A DNA stretch of 64,000 bases from Typhlomys cinereus (taxonomy: Eukaryota; Chordata; Mammalia; Rodentia; Platacanthomyidae), in assembly GCA_023101885.1 (NCBI GenBank), contig JALPQD010000293.1:291861-355860 (forward strand). The letters are read 5' to 3'. The position numbers and the translations under genes are program-made. Within the stretch, counting starts at the first letter, position 1; every line of letters starts with the position of its first letter. A model generated the notes under the pieces. That model made no database searches. It was not told the DNA's origin and worked only from the letters and a program-made list of their open reading frames with translations. Shown here piece by piece: positions 1-11,239 of the stretch.

Positions 1-459
1 AGTAGATCCAAGACACAGCAATAATCTTAGGATTCAGGCTGAGAAAAAGGAAAGGAATTCCAGAGGAGCATGCATGATCGAAGAGTACGCATTTCATTCC
101 TAGACAGAGCTTTTGGGCTGTGCGACTTACATGATAAAAAGCAAAAACACCCAAAGTCTTGAAGAGCAGAGCTATGGAAGGAAGGGAGCGAGACCAGGTG
201 CAAATGCATATCATGGAGGGCATGCATGGAAACAAGGGAAGCAGACGTCAAAAGCGGAAGGAATGCAAAGTGGAAATCAGTTGAAATCCCCATGGGAAGG
301 TAATACCAAGGGATAAAAACAGTGCTTCTCAGAAGCTCGAATTCAGCAAGGACAGGATCTTAACCCGCTTGTGTCTTGTGCCTTGCTCTGGTTTTACTTC
401 CGCACTTTAGCGTTTTGAAACTCTGACCCAAGCGGCCTTCCATAGGCCTGAGATACAAC

Positions 460-460
<1 letters not shown>
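1..460. other. Unassigned sequence
   Basis: No gene, SINE or LINE is recognised here. The short open frames on both strands have no domain-like composition and look like chance frames. The stretch ends at the TTTC run that starts the homopyrimidine tract. Confidence 0.5.
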
Positions 461-493
<33 letters not shown>

Positions 494-905
494 CTTTTCT
501 TTATTTCGTGCGGCGGCTTTATTTCGTGTTTTCTTTCTTTTTCTTCTTCGCGCTTTCGCTTCTTCTCTTTCTCGCTTTCTCTTATCTCTATTTTCTCTCT
601 TTCCTCTTCTTTCTCTCTTCTCTCTTTCTCCCTTTCTTCTTCCTTGTCTTTCTATTCGTCTTCTCTTCTCTTCTCCGTCTCTCTTCTCTCGCTTCTCTCC
701 TTCTCTCCTTCTCTCTTCTTCTCTTCTTTCTTTTCTCTCTTTCTCTGTTTCTCTTCTTCTCTCTTTCTCTTTTCTTTCTTTTTCTTTTTTCTTTCTCTCT
801 TTCTTTTTTCTTTCTCTTTTTCTTTCTCTCTTTCTTTCTTTCTCTCTCTCTTCTCTTTCTCTTTCTTTCTTTCTCTCTCTCTCTCCCTCTCTTTCACCTT
901 TCTTT
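461..905. repeat. Long homopyrimidine (CT-rich) tract
   Basis: About 445 bases are almost entirely C and T on the plus strand. The tract starts as a regular TTTC tetranucleotide run and continues as irregular CT-rich sequence, broken by a few G-containing islands near 507-560 and some isolated G bases. It produces long Phe/Ser/Leu-rich frames on the plus strand and Arg/Glu/Lys-rich frames on the minus strand. Those are composition artefacts, not genes. Such purine/pyrimidine tracts can adopt triplex structure and often vary in length. Confidence 0.9.
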
Positions 906-1496
906 ACTTTTCATTTTTTTTGTCTGTTTATTTTGAAAATAAACTTGAAGAAATCTACTTTATCAGAACTGTTTTAAATTGGTTGTTTTCTCTTCCTTAG
1001 TGAGGAAACAAGGTGAACTAATTCTCCAAATGATACCATCTGATGAAACTTAATGGGATTTCCCCTGGGGACATTGTGCATTGTGCTGCAAGAAAGGGAT
1101 TTCTTCCAGGTGTGATTTTCAGGCAGCAGCAAGTAGTAAGGGGCTGATTTGGGAACATGGGCCTTCTGGTTTCTGTTCAATTAAACTACATAAATAATTT
1201 CTTAGTAAATGCACCTTGTTTAGAACACATGCAGCTTTGTGAAATTATTAGTTGGGATCACAGAGTAAAGCCACAGCTAAGGATGACATTCCAGTGTTCA
1301 TCTTGATTTTTTAAACATATTTACTGAGGAATCTGCAAGCATTTACTTTTGAATCTGCTGTCTCCAAGGATGTATTTTTCCATCCATATGCTTGATGTAA
1401 CTGACACAACATAGTTGGATCATATTTCCTGCGGCCATGTGCCACAACTTGACAGCCCTACACACGCCAATCACATATTAGTAATTCTGAAACATA
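906..1496. other. Unassigned AT-rich sequence
   Basis: No gene or confident repeat is seen. Part of 1310-1496 has the texture of very old LINE sequence, but I could not align it by eye to anything specific. Confidence 0.4.
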
Positions 1497-1570
1497 ACTG
1501 TATGGGGTTTTGAACCCAAACCCTAATGTAGTCTAGGCAAGCACTCTGCTGCTGAGCTACATACTAATCC
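1497..1570 (-). repeat. ID-like tRNA-derived SINE
   Basis: Read on the minus strand, the segment has the order expected of an ID element: a 'tagctcagcagcagagtgc' box A region, 'ttgcctag', then a 'gggttcaaaaccccat' box B region. ID SINEs come from a tRNA-Ala-like gene and are copied by L1 proteins. The copy is diverged and lacks a clear A-tail. Confidence 0.65.
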
Positions 1571-1637
1571 ACATTGTATAAATTCTAAAATGTACCTTTT
1601 ATTTACTCTCTATTACCTCTGAAATCATAATGCTTCA

Positions 1638-1778
1638 TAGTCAGGTGTGGTGGTGCATGCCTGTTATCCTAGTAGTTGGAGGGCTGAGATAGGAGGATTG
1701 CTTCAAGTTCAAAGTCAGCCTCGGCTCCAGAGTGAAATGCTGTCTAAAAACAAACAAACAAATAAACAAACAATTTTT
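1638..1778 (+). repeat. B1-like (7SL-derived) SINE
   Basis: The segment starts with a 'caggtgtggtggtgcatgcc' motif, continues with 'ggagggctgagatagga', and ends at a 'ctgtct' motif followed by a CAAA-rich tail to about 1776. This is the order of B1/Alu-type elements derived from 7SL RNA. At about 110 bases of body it is short and diverged, so an early B1 form is likely. Confidence 0.8.
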
Positions 1779-2897
1779 CCTAATTTCAAAGGCCTCAATC
1801 ATAGTTTTGTATGAAGTGTTTCTCTTTCACAGTAGTTTACAAAGTGAAGGAACTCGCTGCATTCAATGACATCTTAAATTTGAGAAATATAAAGTCTAAT
1901 TACAAAGAAACACAGCCTACATGTATGTTGGTAAAAAATAAAGGAGGAATTGGAAGAAAACAGTACTAAACTTCTTGAAGGGGAGATGAATGGAGGACAG
2001 ACCTAGTGTCCAAAGGAAAGCAGGAAAGTATTTTTTTGCTTTAATCTTCCTTTGGTTAACTATTGCAAGGTGCTGATTTAGAGATGACTTTACTACAACA
2101 ATTGTGTCTATTAAGCTGGAAAGCTAAGATGTGGTTGTTTAGTACAAACCTGTCCGGGATGTTCTATGATGTTTCTAAATGCTTCTGTGATACCATTTGC
2201 CTTATAACCTTAGCTTTCTTGGTGTCTTGGTGGTAGTGAGCTGATAATGCATTTTCTTACTTCCCTGGCAGCTATAACCTGTTTACAGGAGACTTTTGTA
2301 GAGGCATTAGAAGTACTTAAGGTTAAGTTGCCTTGTAAGGAGGTATTGATTTGCTTCTTAGCTGGATGACTTCCGACTTCTATCAAACAAATGAAAATAC
2401 ACAAAAGGTGGTAAATCACTGTGATTTTAAGAGATGGTTCTACCAAGATGGAGTTTAAACGTCCTCCTTTCTTTTTCTGTCAATTATTCTCCCATTAACT
2501 GATTTTGCTAGTATAGAGTTTTAATACCTTCTTTGGAGACCTGTTCCCACTTCCTACCCCTCCAAGTGCATGACAATCATTGTTTATTCATATCTCTGTG
2601 GGAATCACTGGATTTTTATGTTAGTTTTATTTTGTTTGTTTTAAGCCAGAAATAACAGAATACTGAATATTAACCCATGACTGACTTGGCTTATGCAACT
2701 ACTTCTAGGGTACCACTCTACTAGCTAGACTTATTTCCTTGTCCAACGTTGCATGATGTGATTGGTCTGTATTAAGCCAGCCTGGTCTAGACAGCTGTCT
2801 AGTTTCAGTGAGTAGGGCAGAGACACCCATGGCTTGGATAGTCACGGGAACCAGAAGAAGTCCTCCACCTAGTGGTGCTTAAGGGCTATGACGTGGG
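1779..2897. other. Unassigned AT-rich sequence
   Basis: No gene or recognisable repeat. The 78-residue minus-strand frame at 2210-2446 has no recognisable domain and no supporting context. Confidence 0.4.
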
Positions 2898-3205
2898 GCT
2901 GGAATGATGGTTCCACACAGTTTGAGAGTCTGTGCTAAAGTAAAGGAACCTTTGGATTCCCAGATTCCAAGTAAAACATGCTGAGTAGGGCTGGCAGCCT
3001 GACTGTAATTCTAACCCTGGAAAATAGAAACTAGGACTTTGCAGAGCCAGCTGGCCAACTCTATACTTAAAGAACCAGCCTCAAAGCAGTAATGTGGAAG
3101 AACAATGGGGGATAATTTCTCTTATCACTCTCCAGCCTCCACACCTATACACACTCATATGCAAACACACACCCCAAAACAGAAAGACAGAGAGAGAGAG
3201 AGAAG
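2898..3205 (+). repeat. Long B2/B3-like tRNA-derived SINE
   Basis: The segment begins 'gggctggaatgatgg', a worn version of the 'ggctggagagatgg' start of B2-family SINEs. It contains 'gattcccagattcc' at the box B position and ends in a 'ctccagcctccacacct' motif, a CA-rich stretch and an AGAG-rich tail. It is longer than a standard B2 and resembles the B3-type layout. Old, with several internal changes. Confidence 0.65.
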
Positions 3206-4763
3206 TGTAAGGAGTATGAACGAATATTCATTCCATAACCCTAACTAGATTTCCACTAAGGAATACATGTTTGTTACTAGATTGCTACCTCTCAACGTCC
3301 AACCATTCTACATTCAAGAGTCCTGATGGCTCCTGATTCTCAAAGGCATGCTTGCTCAGTGCCTGGCTTCCTGTCAGTCATATTTACTAGGGAGCTACAA
3401 ATGGCCTGTGACGGTGGGCTGGGAAGGGGGGTGGTTTTCACTGATCTTCCTGTCTTCCTGCTTGTCTGTCTAACTTTCCCAGCACTGCTCTATTAGCAGT
3501 TCTCCTTGTTCCCAGTTGTTAGCAGTTTAACAGTTCTGGGTTCCAGTCCCGTGAGCCTGTCCCTAACTTTCTAAGTTTGTATCACTCATAACTTTTATTT
3601 TTAATCTTTAAGGGTAGCCCAGGTTCCACAATAATGTAAAAGGGCTTTTTTGTTCGAGTTTCTTTACTCCCCCCCCAATGTGCAGCCTACTCACTAGTTT
3701 TATGCTGTGTTAATTCTTTCTTTTATAGAACTTTCTACGTTAACTTCTGTCCATTTAATTTATTGCTGTCTATTACCTGATGGGACTGTAGTGTCATACC
3801 AGGCATTGGTATCTAGTAGATTTATATGCATGCTTGGTTGTTTACAATCAAGCTAGGGCTTTGACTTTCATCTGAAGCATGATTAAGTAGGTTAGGGGAA
3901 AATGCTATTCTAGTTCCTTCTTATTATTGATTGGCAATCAGTGTAGATATTAGCCCTGGTCTTCTCCTTCTACATTACTTATTACTATTTATTTCCTACC
4001 AGAGAGAATGTGGGGCTTTCTTGGCATTCTTATATTGCTAGTGTTGATTTCTAAGATTTTTTCTGAGAAATAGTTCAGAGTAGGGCTGTGATACTGTCCT
4101 GATCTCTCAGTTGCATGCTAGATTTACCATTATTCTTCAATTTTAGTTCATTAAATTAGATACACTTGTCAACAGCTAATAGATGGTACAGAATGTTAGA
4201 CATGAAAATTATAGCTGAACTGAAAATATTAACAAATAATTTTTTGACATAGCAAATAATATAGTTTCCCAACCAAAAATATTACTTATAAAGAGTTATC
4301 TGTTTTAAATCAGAAGCAAAATAAATGTGAGGCAGTGAAATTTTTCTAAATTTTTGTTAATTTGCGTGTTAATATTGAATATCTTTTTGAAGGTCTGTCA
4401 CATTCTGGGTGTTGTCTTGAATTCTGGGAATATTCTTTTTTTATATCTCCTACTTCGTTTGTTGTCTTCATTTGTAACTTTGAGGAGTTGAAAGAAATTT
4501 TAAAGGTGTTTTTCTTTCCCTCTCCTATACATATGAATCAGTCAGATAAAATCGACTTAATTGTGGAAACTGAGCAAAATTAGTACCACAGAGCAACCTG
4601 GAAGCAAAGGTTGAGGGGCGGGGATGCTGCTTGGAGCATGTGTGCTCGTTCCTCCTGACTTGCCTGCTCAGGAATATCTTCGCAGAAAGCAAGCTCACAA
4701 CCCGGGATGAAACTATGTTCTCCTCACAGATATCTGTTAAAACATGTGTTAAGAAGAGAAAAG
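3206..4763. other. Unassigned AT-rich sequence
   Basis: No gene or confident repeat is recognised. A 73-residue plus frame at 4362-4583 has no domain-like features. Confidence 0.4.
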
Positions 4764-4990
4764 AGGGCTGGAAAGATGACTCAGTAGCAACGTCTTTGCC
4801 TTACAAGCAAAAGGATCTGAATTTGGTTCCCAGATTCCACGTGAAAGCACAGGCTGGAAATGTATTTACAGCCCGGAAAGATGAAGCCTGGGAAATTCCA
4901 GAGCAAAGTAATAAGGTAAAGCAATGGGGGGGGGGGTTATAATGAAAGTCATCCTTGGACCTCCACAGAATGGATACATAGTAAAAAAAA
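4764..4990 (+). repeat. B2-like tRNA-derived SINE
   Basis: The start 'ggctggaaagatgactcag' is the conserved head of B2-family SINEs, followed by a box B-like 'ggttcccagattccacgtg'. The 3' half carries 'aaagtcatccttggacctcc' and ends in an A-run followed by a G-run near 4981-5000. A poly-G run near 4926 interrupts it. Confidence 0.75.
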
Positions 4991-5059
4991 AGGGGGGGGG
5001 GAGGGTTGGGATGTGGTGGAGAAAGAAGTGGGCAAAGGGGCAAATATGTGGAAAAAACT

Positions 5060-5180
5060 TTCCCTCATCAGTTGTCTCCTTCTACTATTTGGACTCTGGA
5101 GATCAAACTCAGGTTACAAAGTTTATCTAAGTTTTCCCCCTGGTGCCTTCTTGGGCTGAGTCATTTCACCTGCCCTCTTC
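5060..5180 (-). repeat. Fragment of B2/B4-like SINE, minus orientation
   Basis: The plus strand reads 'gagatcaaactcaggttac' and later 'gctgagtcatttcacctgcc', the reverse complement of a worn B2-type box B and head. The T-run of its tail is not clear on the left side. Confidence 0.55.
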
Positions 5181-5379
5181 CAAACATGTAAAAAAAAAAT
5201 CAAAGCAAAAAAGAACCAATGAGATTCATATCAAGTAGATGAGTGGGTGAAACAAGTTTTTTTTTTTTTAACTCAAATATGACAAATAGATTCAGGGGAG
5301 ATAAGATAGACAAAGAGTTCACAGAAAGAGATAAGCCAAATGCATACTTGAGAAACCAAGAGTGAGCACAGGTATGCAG

Positions 5380-5502
5380 AATGTATGTACAGTGTGTGCT
5401 CAGGTGTGGAAAATGTGAACACAGTGTGTTCATAGGTGTGGGGAATTTGTGCAGTATTCACCAGTGTTGAAATGTATGTGCAGTGTGTTCACAGGTGTGG
5501 AG
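5380..5502. repeat. Short minisatellite, about 32-bp unit, four copies
   Basis: Four consecutive units start near 5380, 5412, 5444 and 5471. Each begins with 'aatgt' or 'aattt', contains 'cagtgtgt' or a worn form, and (except unit 3) ends with 'aggtgtgg'. A partial unit may precede them at about 5362-5379. Unit 3 is shorter and the most diverged. Confidence 0.75.
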
Positions 5503-5549
5503 AGCTAAAGAGATGAAGAGGTGATGGTTATGAGTTGTGGTGAAAGGAA

Positions 5550-5722
5550 TCACTTTATTTGAGAGAAAGAAAGGGAGATGCATGCCATGGCATATGTGTA
5601 GAGTGCAGAGGACAACATTTAGAGGCATATGTATGTATCTCACAGGCTTTCGGGGATAGAACTCAGGTTGCTGGGATTGCAAGCAGGTGCCTTATCCACT
5701 GAGCTCTCTCACTGGCCCTTGC
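5550..5722 (-). repeat. B4/B2-like SINE, minus orientation
   Basis: The plus strand ends with 'cttatccactgagctctctc' and 'actggccc', the reverse complement of a tRNA-derived SINE head. It has 'gatagaactcaggttgctgg' at the box B position. The left end is 'tttatttgagag', the reverse of an A-rich tail. Confidence 0.75.
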
Positions 5723-5957
5723 TTGGTAATTCATATTTACATAATATGGACCTATTGAAAACTCCTGGGAGTTTGTCATGAGGAGAAATGTATCATGGGT
5801 AGGTACTCCAGTACCTTGTTTGCCTTGTTTGAAGGCAAGAGACTTTAGAGGTGATTAGACTAGGGCATTAATTAGCTCTTTGAAAATCAACTCCTACTCC
5901 CCAATCTCATGAGTCTTACTCCTTTTATTGTCTTCAATTATGCCCTTTTTATCATTT

Positions 5958-6138
5958 TTATATTTAATTAATTCATTTGAGGGAGAGCGTGGCAAGCATA
6001 TGCTCATAGCACATGTGTGTAGGTCACAGAATAACCTTCAGTTCTCTTTCCAATATGTAGGTTCCAGGGATTGAGCTCAGGTTACCAGGTTTATAAGGAG
6101 GGTTTTTTTTAGCTGCTGAGTCATCTTGTCAGCCCCCA
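5958..6138 (-). repeat. B4/B2-like SINE, minus orientation
   Basis: The layout matches the copy at 5550: 'tttgagggagag' at the left, 'gggattgagctcaggttacc' in the middle, and 'gctgctgagtcatcttgtc' plus 'agcccc' at the right. This is the reverse complement of a tRNA-derived SINE. Confidence 0.7.
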
Positions 6139-8759
6139 TATATCCTTTTTTTATTTGGTTTGAGAATATTCTTTTCATTTGGAATAAGGAAGATGGAGAA
6201 TTTTGTACTCTCCTATTCAGAAATTGAGACTTATATGTGAATGCATGTCTGCTACCGCAGGGAAAGTAAAGTGATAGGGGTGCATTATGGAGCCATTAAC
6301 AATTACCAGAAAGAGGACTTCACTAGGAGACTGAGGTCATCACAGCGTTTCTAGGCAGAATGGGCAGTTACACTAATGATTATGTCGCACAGAGATTAAA
6401 AGAACAGGGGAAGGAGGGCCCTGGGGAACTTTGAGAACAAGGATTCTCACCTTTATTGTTCGAGATTTATGTCCAACTTAGCCATGCTTAGTGTGTCTTA
6501 TAACCATGGCAAGATCTACTCTGAGAAGACATGACCGATTCTTTCTTTCCCCTCTCTGCTCACAAGGGCAAGACAATGAGATCTTTTCTGAGAAAACTTT
6601 ACCTAAGCTAACTTTGTTTCATAAAATATTGGTGTTGCAATGTTTATGTATCAAGCTGTCACTTGGATTCCTGATTAAAAACAATATTTTGGCATGCTAT
6701 TTATCTGCTTTATCTTTTCTTTCATTACTTGAGATATCTGGCATCTCTGCTAAGATCTCAACCTACCAGACAGCATTATCAAGATTTTCTTTCTCAATTT
6801 CCTCTTCAGCATCTTTGTTGCCAGTGTGTATTTAAGGTGGACTTCTTCATTGGCTTCTTGTAAATCTACTGCAGAATATTTTCTGAACCTCGAGATGGTA
6901 CTATTATGACAATCAAATAGTGAAAACTTCTTTAGGGCAAAGAAAGGAAGAAATAGATTACAGAGGTTCCAGTTGCCTTTTTATCTCCCAAATTAGGTCA
7001 TGCCCTGCCAGAGTTCTCTCTTAGGTCAGACCTGATAAGATGTGCTGGAAACTTACTGCTTTTACAGAGAGTTGAGTTCTCTCCCCTCCACTTGTACCTG
7101 TTAGGAGCAAATCCAGACCCCTGATCCATAAACCAAAGACAACCTTGAATCGTAGTTGATCTTCATCAGCTTTCCTGACTTTTGGTCCACAGGTGAAGCC
7201 AGGCTAGATAACATGGTTCTGAAGCCTTGGTAAGAATCAGAAGCCTTTGTTCTCTGGACTGAGAGGGAACTGAAAGTCCTATTCCTTCAAGACCCCCATG
7301 TGCTATAGCTGACCACTCCCTCTCCTTGTGTTCTCGCACTTCAGACCTAGTCACGGCTGGCTGTGGTCACAAACCTCTCTGAATAAAGCTCTTCTGGAAG
7401 AGTCACTTCTCTCAACTCTTTTCAATGAACTCACAGTCACTTCTACAAAGGCAGAGCTCAACCAGCCACGTAGGATTCAGAAATGACCCAATTTTGGAAA
7501 TAACTTATAAAAATAAAACCACTTGTTAGCATAGACACCCAACTAGAACAGCTATGTTTCTCACTTACTGAGAAATACCAATTAGAGAAACATTTGCAAA
7601 ACTTGAATGTAGTTAATTCAAACCAACTAAAGGGGAAATGCCTAAGCTGCAAGATGTAAAACAGCAAGGACTGGATTCTATGCCATGATGAATCTTTCAG
7701 TTTTGAGTTTTAAAAAGTATTCAGCATTATCAGTCACCAGATCAAACTTCAGCTACAAAATGGCAGAAACTACCTTCAATAAGCCCAGTGACATTCTTCT
7801 TTCAGGCTCCATAGTCACAATCCCTGGCGTTCCTCTCAACAGACCCAGTTGCTTAATCTTAAGGGGATTTCTCTTCTTTCTAGTCAGATTGAGGGTATGA
7901 GTTTCTCAGAATGTTAACTTTCAGAATTAATTTTCTCTATCTTTTTTTTTTGGTGGCTTTCCATCACTAAATTTAAAAAATGTACCTTCTCATACGTCTT
8001 CCCTGACTACCATCACTCTCTGCGATGATTCACTGTTAAAAAATGGCTCATCTTCAAAGACCTAATTTAAAAACTATCCTAGCTCATTACAGCACTCATT
8101 TTTGACACCATAAATAGTTTATAAATATAAATAAAATCACACCATTATTAATAGAAGTCTATTTCCCTGTGAGTCTCTGTACTAAGCAATGCTTTCCTTC
8201 TCTGTTTTAATTCTCATTCCCTGTCTTGTTTCCAGAAAAGATACATGGGGGTATAGACCGTGGGAACCTGGTGCCCATGGCTAGCAGTGTACAATCTGTC
8301 ATCCCAGCATCGACTCTAGTAAGTAACATCATTGAAGGAAATGGTGACTATGTCCCAGTGTCATCAGGTTTATAAATAAACCATAGTGCTATTTGTGTGG
8401 GAGCATAAAATTGTTTCTTTTAAAAAAAAATAATTAACCTGTCACATGTGCCCTTTAAGAATGCACAAATGCAATACATTCTCTAAAGACAAAATATTAT
8501 TTCCCAGCAGTGCCTAGTGTTCTTCTCTCGTTTCCTTTGCGGCTTTGCACTAGGCAGTGGGCACTGGGCACTCATGCATTACATGCTACTGCTGACACAT
8601 GGGAGGCAAACTAGATTTCAGAATTAAGTAAGTAGTATAGCGCTTAATAGTTATTTTGAACATTGCCAATTAAATGAACATTGCACATTATCATGGCAAA
8701 TCTTGTTTGTATTTTATAAGGCAATAATGCTAAAAGTGGAGAAAAGTTTCCTGTTTTCT
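6139..8759. other. Mostly unassigned sequence with a possible LTR remnant
   Basis: No gene is recognised. Around 7020-7420 the composition changes to less AT-rich sequence and contains 'ctgaataaagctcttctgg' near 7379, which resembles the polyadenylation region of a retroviral LTR. No TG...CA ends or target-site repeats could be set, so this is only a possibility. Frames at 6491-6835 (plus) and 7166-7354 (minus) show no domain. Confidence 0.35.
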
Positions 8760-9107
8760 CCTTTTTCTTGCTGTTGGAAGGGATGCAAATTAGCCAAATC
8801 ATTATGGAAAATGACATAGACAGTCCTTAAAAAAATAAAATGGATCCATTGTATGAATCATCAATTCCATTTTCTCTACCCATAAAAAATGGAATTGACA
8901 TGTCTAACAAAAACACCTCCACTTTTGTGCTGATTGTCACATTACCCACTATAGCTAAGGCATTGTGACATCAATGCTAGTGTCTACCATGAAAGGATGA
9001 ATTAATAGCACATGACTCAATAAGTACTGCATGGCCTTAAATAAAAAAAAATCTTATTATATTTAAGGACATGGATAAAGGAAAGCTGGAGGATATGTGA
9101 AGGGAAG
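8760..9107 (+). repeat. Ancient L1 3' fragment, part 1
   Basis: The phrases here match the end of ORF2 and the start of the 3'UTR of old mammalian L1, such as a worn 'cactatagctaaggcattg' and 'gaaaggatgaattaatag'. The same element resumes after the solo LTR at 9530. It is far more diverged than the L1 copies at 16-57 kb. Confidence 0.55.
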
Positions 9108-9529
9108 TGTTGCAGTTAGCCTGCATGGATGCTGATAAATGACAATCAAATGGCATAAGGGAACAAGGGGGTTATTTTCTCTTACGATTACTGGCTACAA
9201 TTCATAGACCAGCCTGATGGGAGAGCACACACCAACATCAGGGACAAGGGAACTGGCCACACCATCACCACATAATGGCTGAGAGATGGACAATCCTTGC
9301 CAGACCAGCATGTCTGGCCAAGTATACACAAGGATGCCAGCTCTCTCAACCAGCTCTCTGTGATTTATTCCAGGGCCTAGTCCCACCCACCATAGGCTGG
9401 GCCTTCCCCATCAGCTAGACAATCTCCTTCAGGTTCCCTCTGGGCTTAACTCAACCATTAATTCTCTACAAATGTGCCCAGAGCTCAAACCCTCAATAGT
9501 CAAGTTGACACCTGTGCCTAACCATGACA
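9108..9529 (-). mobile_element. Solo ERVL-class LTR (copy 1)
   Basis: On the minus strand this 422-bp element starts TGTCATGGTTAGGC and ends AACTGCAACA, so it has the TG...CA ends of an LTR. Closely related copies lie at 36121 (minus) and 50811 (plus). In the third copy the LTR is followed directly by a primer-binding-site-like sequence, which fixes the orientation. The flanking 5-mers are ggaag (9103-9107) and ggagg (9530-9534), 4 of 5 identical, as expected for an old ERVL-type 5-bp duplication. No internal sequence adjoins it, so it is a solo LTR. The family name is uncertain (MaLR or a related ERVL group). Confidence 0.8.
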
Positions 9530-9790
9530 GGAGGTAAGCCAGGCATGGAAATAGAAAGAGGGTGTGTGTAACTCACATGGGCTTTAAAAAAGTCAACTCC
9601 TAGGAACAGAGAGAATATTGGTGGTCATGGGGTGGGAGTCCTGAGGGAATAAGGAAATATTGACTAAATGGTAGCGTTTCAGTTAAACAGAATAAACATC
9701 TTCTAGAATCTACTGTGGAGCATGGTAACTATAGTTGATAGCAATATACTATGTACATGAAAACTGATGTATTTGATTTTAAATGGTTTC
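9530..9790 (+). repeat. Ancient L1 3' fragment, part 2
   Basis: The text 'attggtggtcatggggtggg', then 'catggtaactatagttgata', is characteristic of the 3'UTR of old mammalian L1 elements. It continues the fragment at 8760-9107, with the LTR inserted between them. Confidence 0.65.
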
Positions 9791-10457
9791 TCCACAAACA
9801 ATCCATGTATGTGCTGTGCTACTTATGGTTATTTCTTTGACTTAATTTAAAAATACATATATGTCTCAAAGCATACATCACAAAAATTGACAAAGTTTGA
9901 GCATTATTTGAAAAATTAAGTATTATCTTTATTATTATAATTCAATGTAAATTATTTATATTGATTAATTTTAATTTATATTGTGCTTCTTGACTCTAAT
10001 AGTAATTTTTGAGTGATACAATAGATAGCTTTCAAAATCACAAATTCACAAATAGCTTTAATTTTTTAATGTTTTTACTTCTCTATACACTAAGGCTGAA
10101 AACAGTTAAACTTTATACACTTTGAATAAACATTTCTATTTTTGATTTTATTAGTTTTGCTAAAGTACAATGTATTTGAAAATCCTGATTAATGAGACAA
10201 AATCAGTCTCTTTGCTCAAAGGAAAGTAATGTAAACTGAATAAATCAACATGTATCAAGTTTTCACAAAATTTTAAATTTTTAGTTATCCAGATGTTTTC
10301 AACTAAACCGTAATACAGTCATGACCAAAATAAATAAGTTCATACACTCTGAATGCTGAGTTTTTACTTCTAATTTCAAAGAATTAAAGAAAGCGTGTTA
10401 TCATCTTAATAACAGCTTGCCTTTTGAGGTTGTTTTGGTTAGGGTAACTAGATCTGT
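9791..10457. other. Unassigned, very AT-rich sequence
   Basis: No gene, SINE or LINE is seen. The stretch contains several A/T-only runs and a worn 'aataaa' motif or two without context. Confidence 0.4.
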
Positions 10458-10706
10458 TTATTTAACAGATTGCTTCATAACTTTTCCAACATTTGGATTT
10501 ATTGTCTCTGATCTGCATTTGTGGTCCTGCACACATTCCAGACATGTTTTGAGTGGGTTCAAGCACCAATAAATACAGCATCTGATTGGATCCACATTGT
10601 CCTTTCCCATCACAGGACACAGAAGAAACACAAGGAGGAGATTTGTGACTATCCAACATAATGTTGCTTCAAAGTTGACATCTCTGAGATTGAGTATGTT
10701 AGACAT
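10458..10706 (-). CDS. Small cysteine-rich open frame, status unknown
   Basis: An 82-residue minus-strand frame has an N-terminal segment with a hydrophobic core (about residues 16-33, 'CWIVTNLLLVFLLCPVMG') that could act as a signal peptide or a single membrane span. A cysteine-rich part follows, with Cys at about residues 43, 44, 48, 55, 58 and 64. I do not recognise a family. Nothing upstream marks a promoter, and I see no splice or polyadenylation context. It could be a chance frame, an exon of a small secreted protein gene, or a relic. The composition is more protein-like than that of other short frames nearby. Confidence 0.15.
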   Translation of the reverse strand: MSNILNLRDVNFEATLCWIVTNLLLVFLLCPVMGKDNVDPIRCCIYWCLNPLKTCLECVQDHKCRSETINPNVGKVMKQSVK

Positions 10707-11239
10707 TTCTTCTTAATACACTATGGAATGAAGGGTTCAATTCCTGAATCCAGTTAAGATCTTTTGCTTCAAAGTCACATCTATGACATGTCAATTTTTC
10801 TGAAACTGTCCTTTAGAATATTAGAAACAGTGCTCTTTCTGTTTTAAAGGCATTTATTTTTGCATTAGGTGCTTATGCGATTACTGAAAGAAATTATGCT
10901 TTCTTTCTCTCAGCTCTGCTGTCAGACGGATAGGAATTTCCTTTTCTAAGTCATTCATGAAAAAGGAGATGTCAAATTGATGTGAATTTCTTTAAGTAGT
11001 GAAAGTGTGAATGTAAAATAAAACGAGGGGAAATAGTTAACCCTTTACTTTCAGTCTTAAAGACATGCAGGTCCCAGCTTCCCACTCTGGCTTACAGTGA
11101 CTCAAGAAAGTGCCTTTCTTAAAAAATCATATATTCTTCCTTATTAAAGCTGTAAATTATTTTGTTAATGTACAAAATCAATCTGCAAGTGAAAATATAC
11201 CAAGATGCTCATGTTAAGCACTTGCTGGGACAGAATTGT
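10707..11239. other. Unassigned sequence
   Basis: No gene or recognisable repeat is seen. Confidence 0.4.

Noticed and set aside
508..1000. Long Phe/Ser/Leu-rich open frames on the plus strand and an Arg/Glu/Lys-rich frame on the minus strand
   Set aside because: They come entirely from the CT-rich tract and have no protein-like composition.
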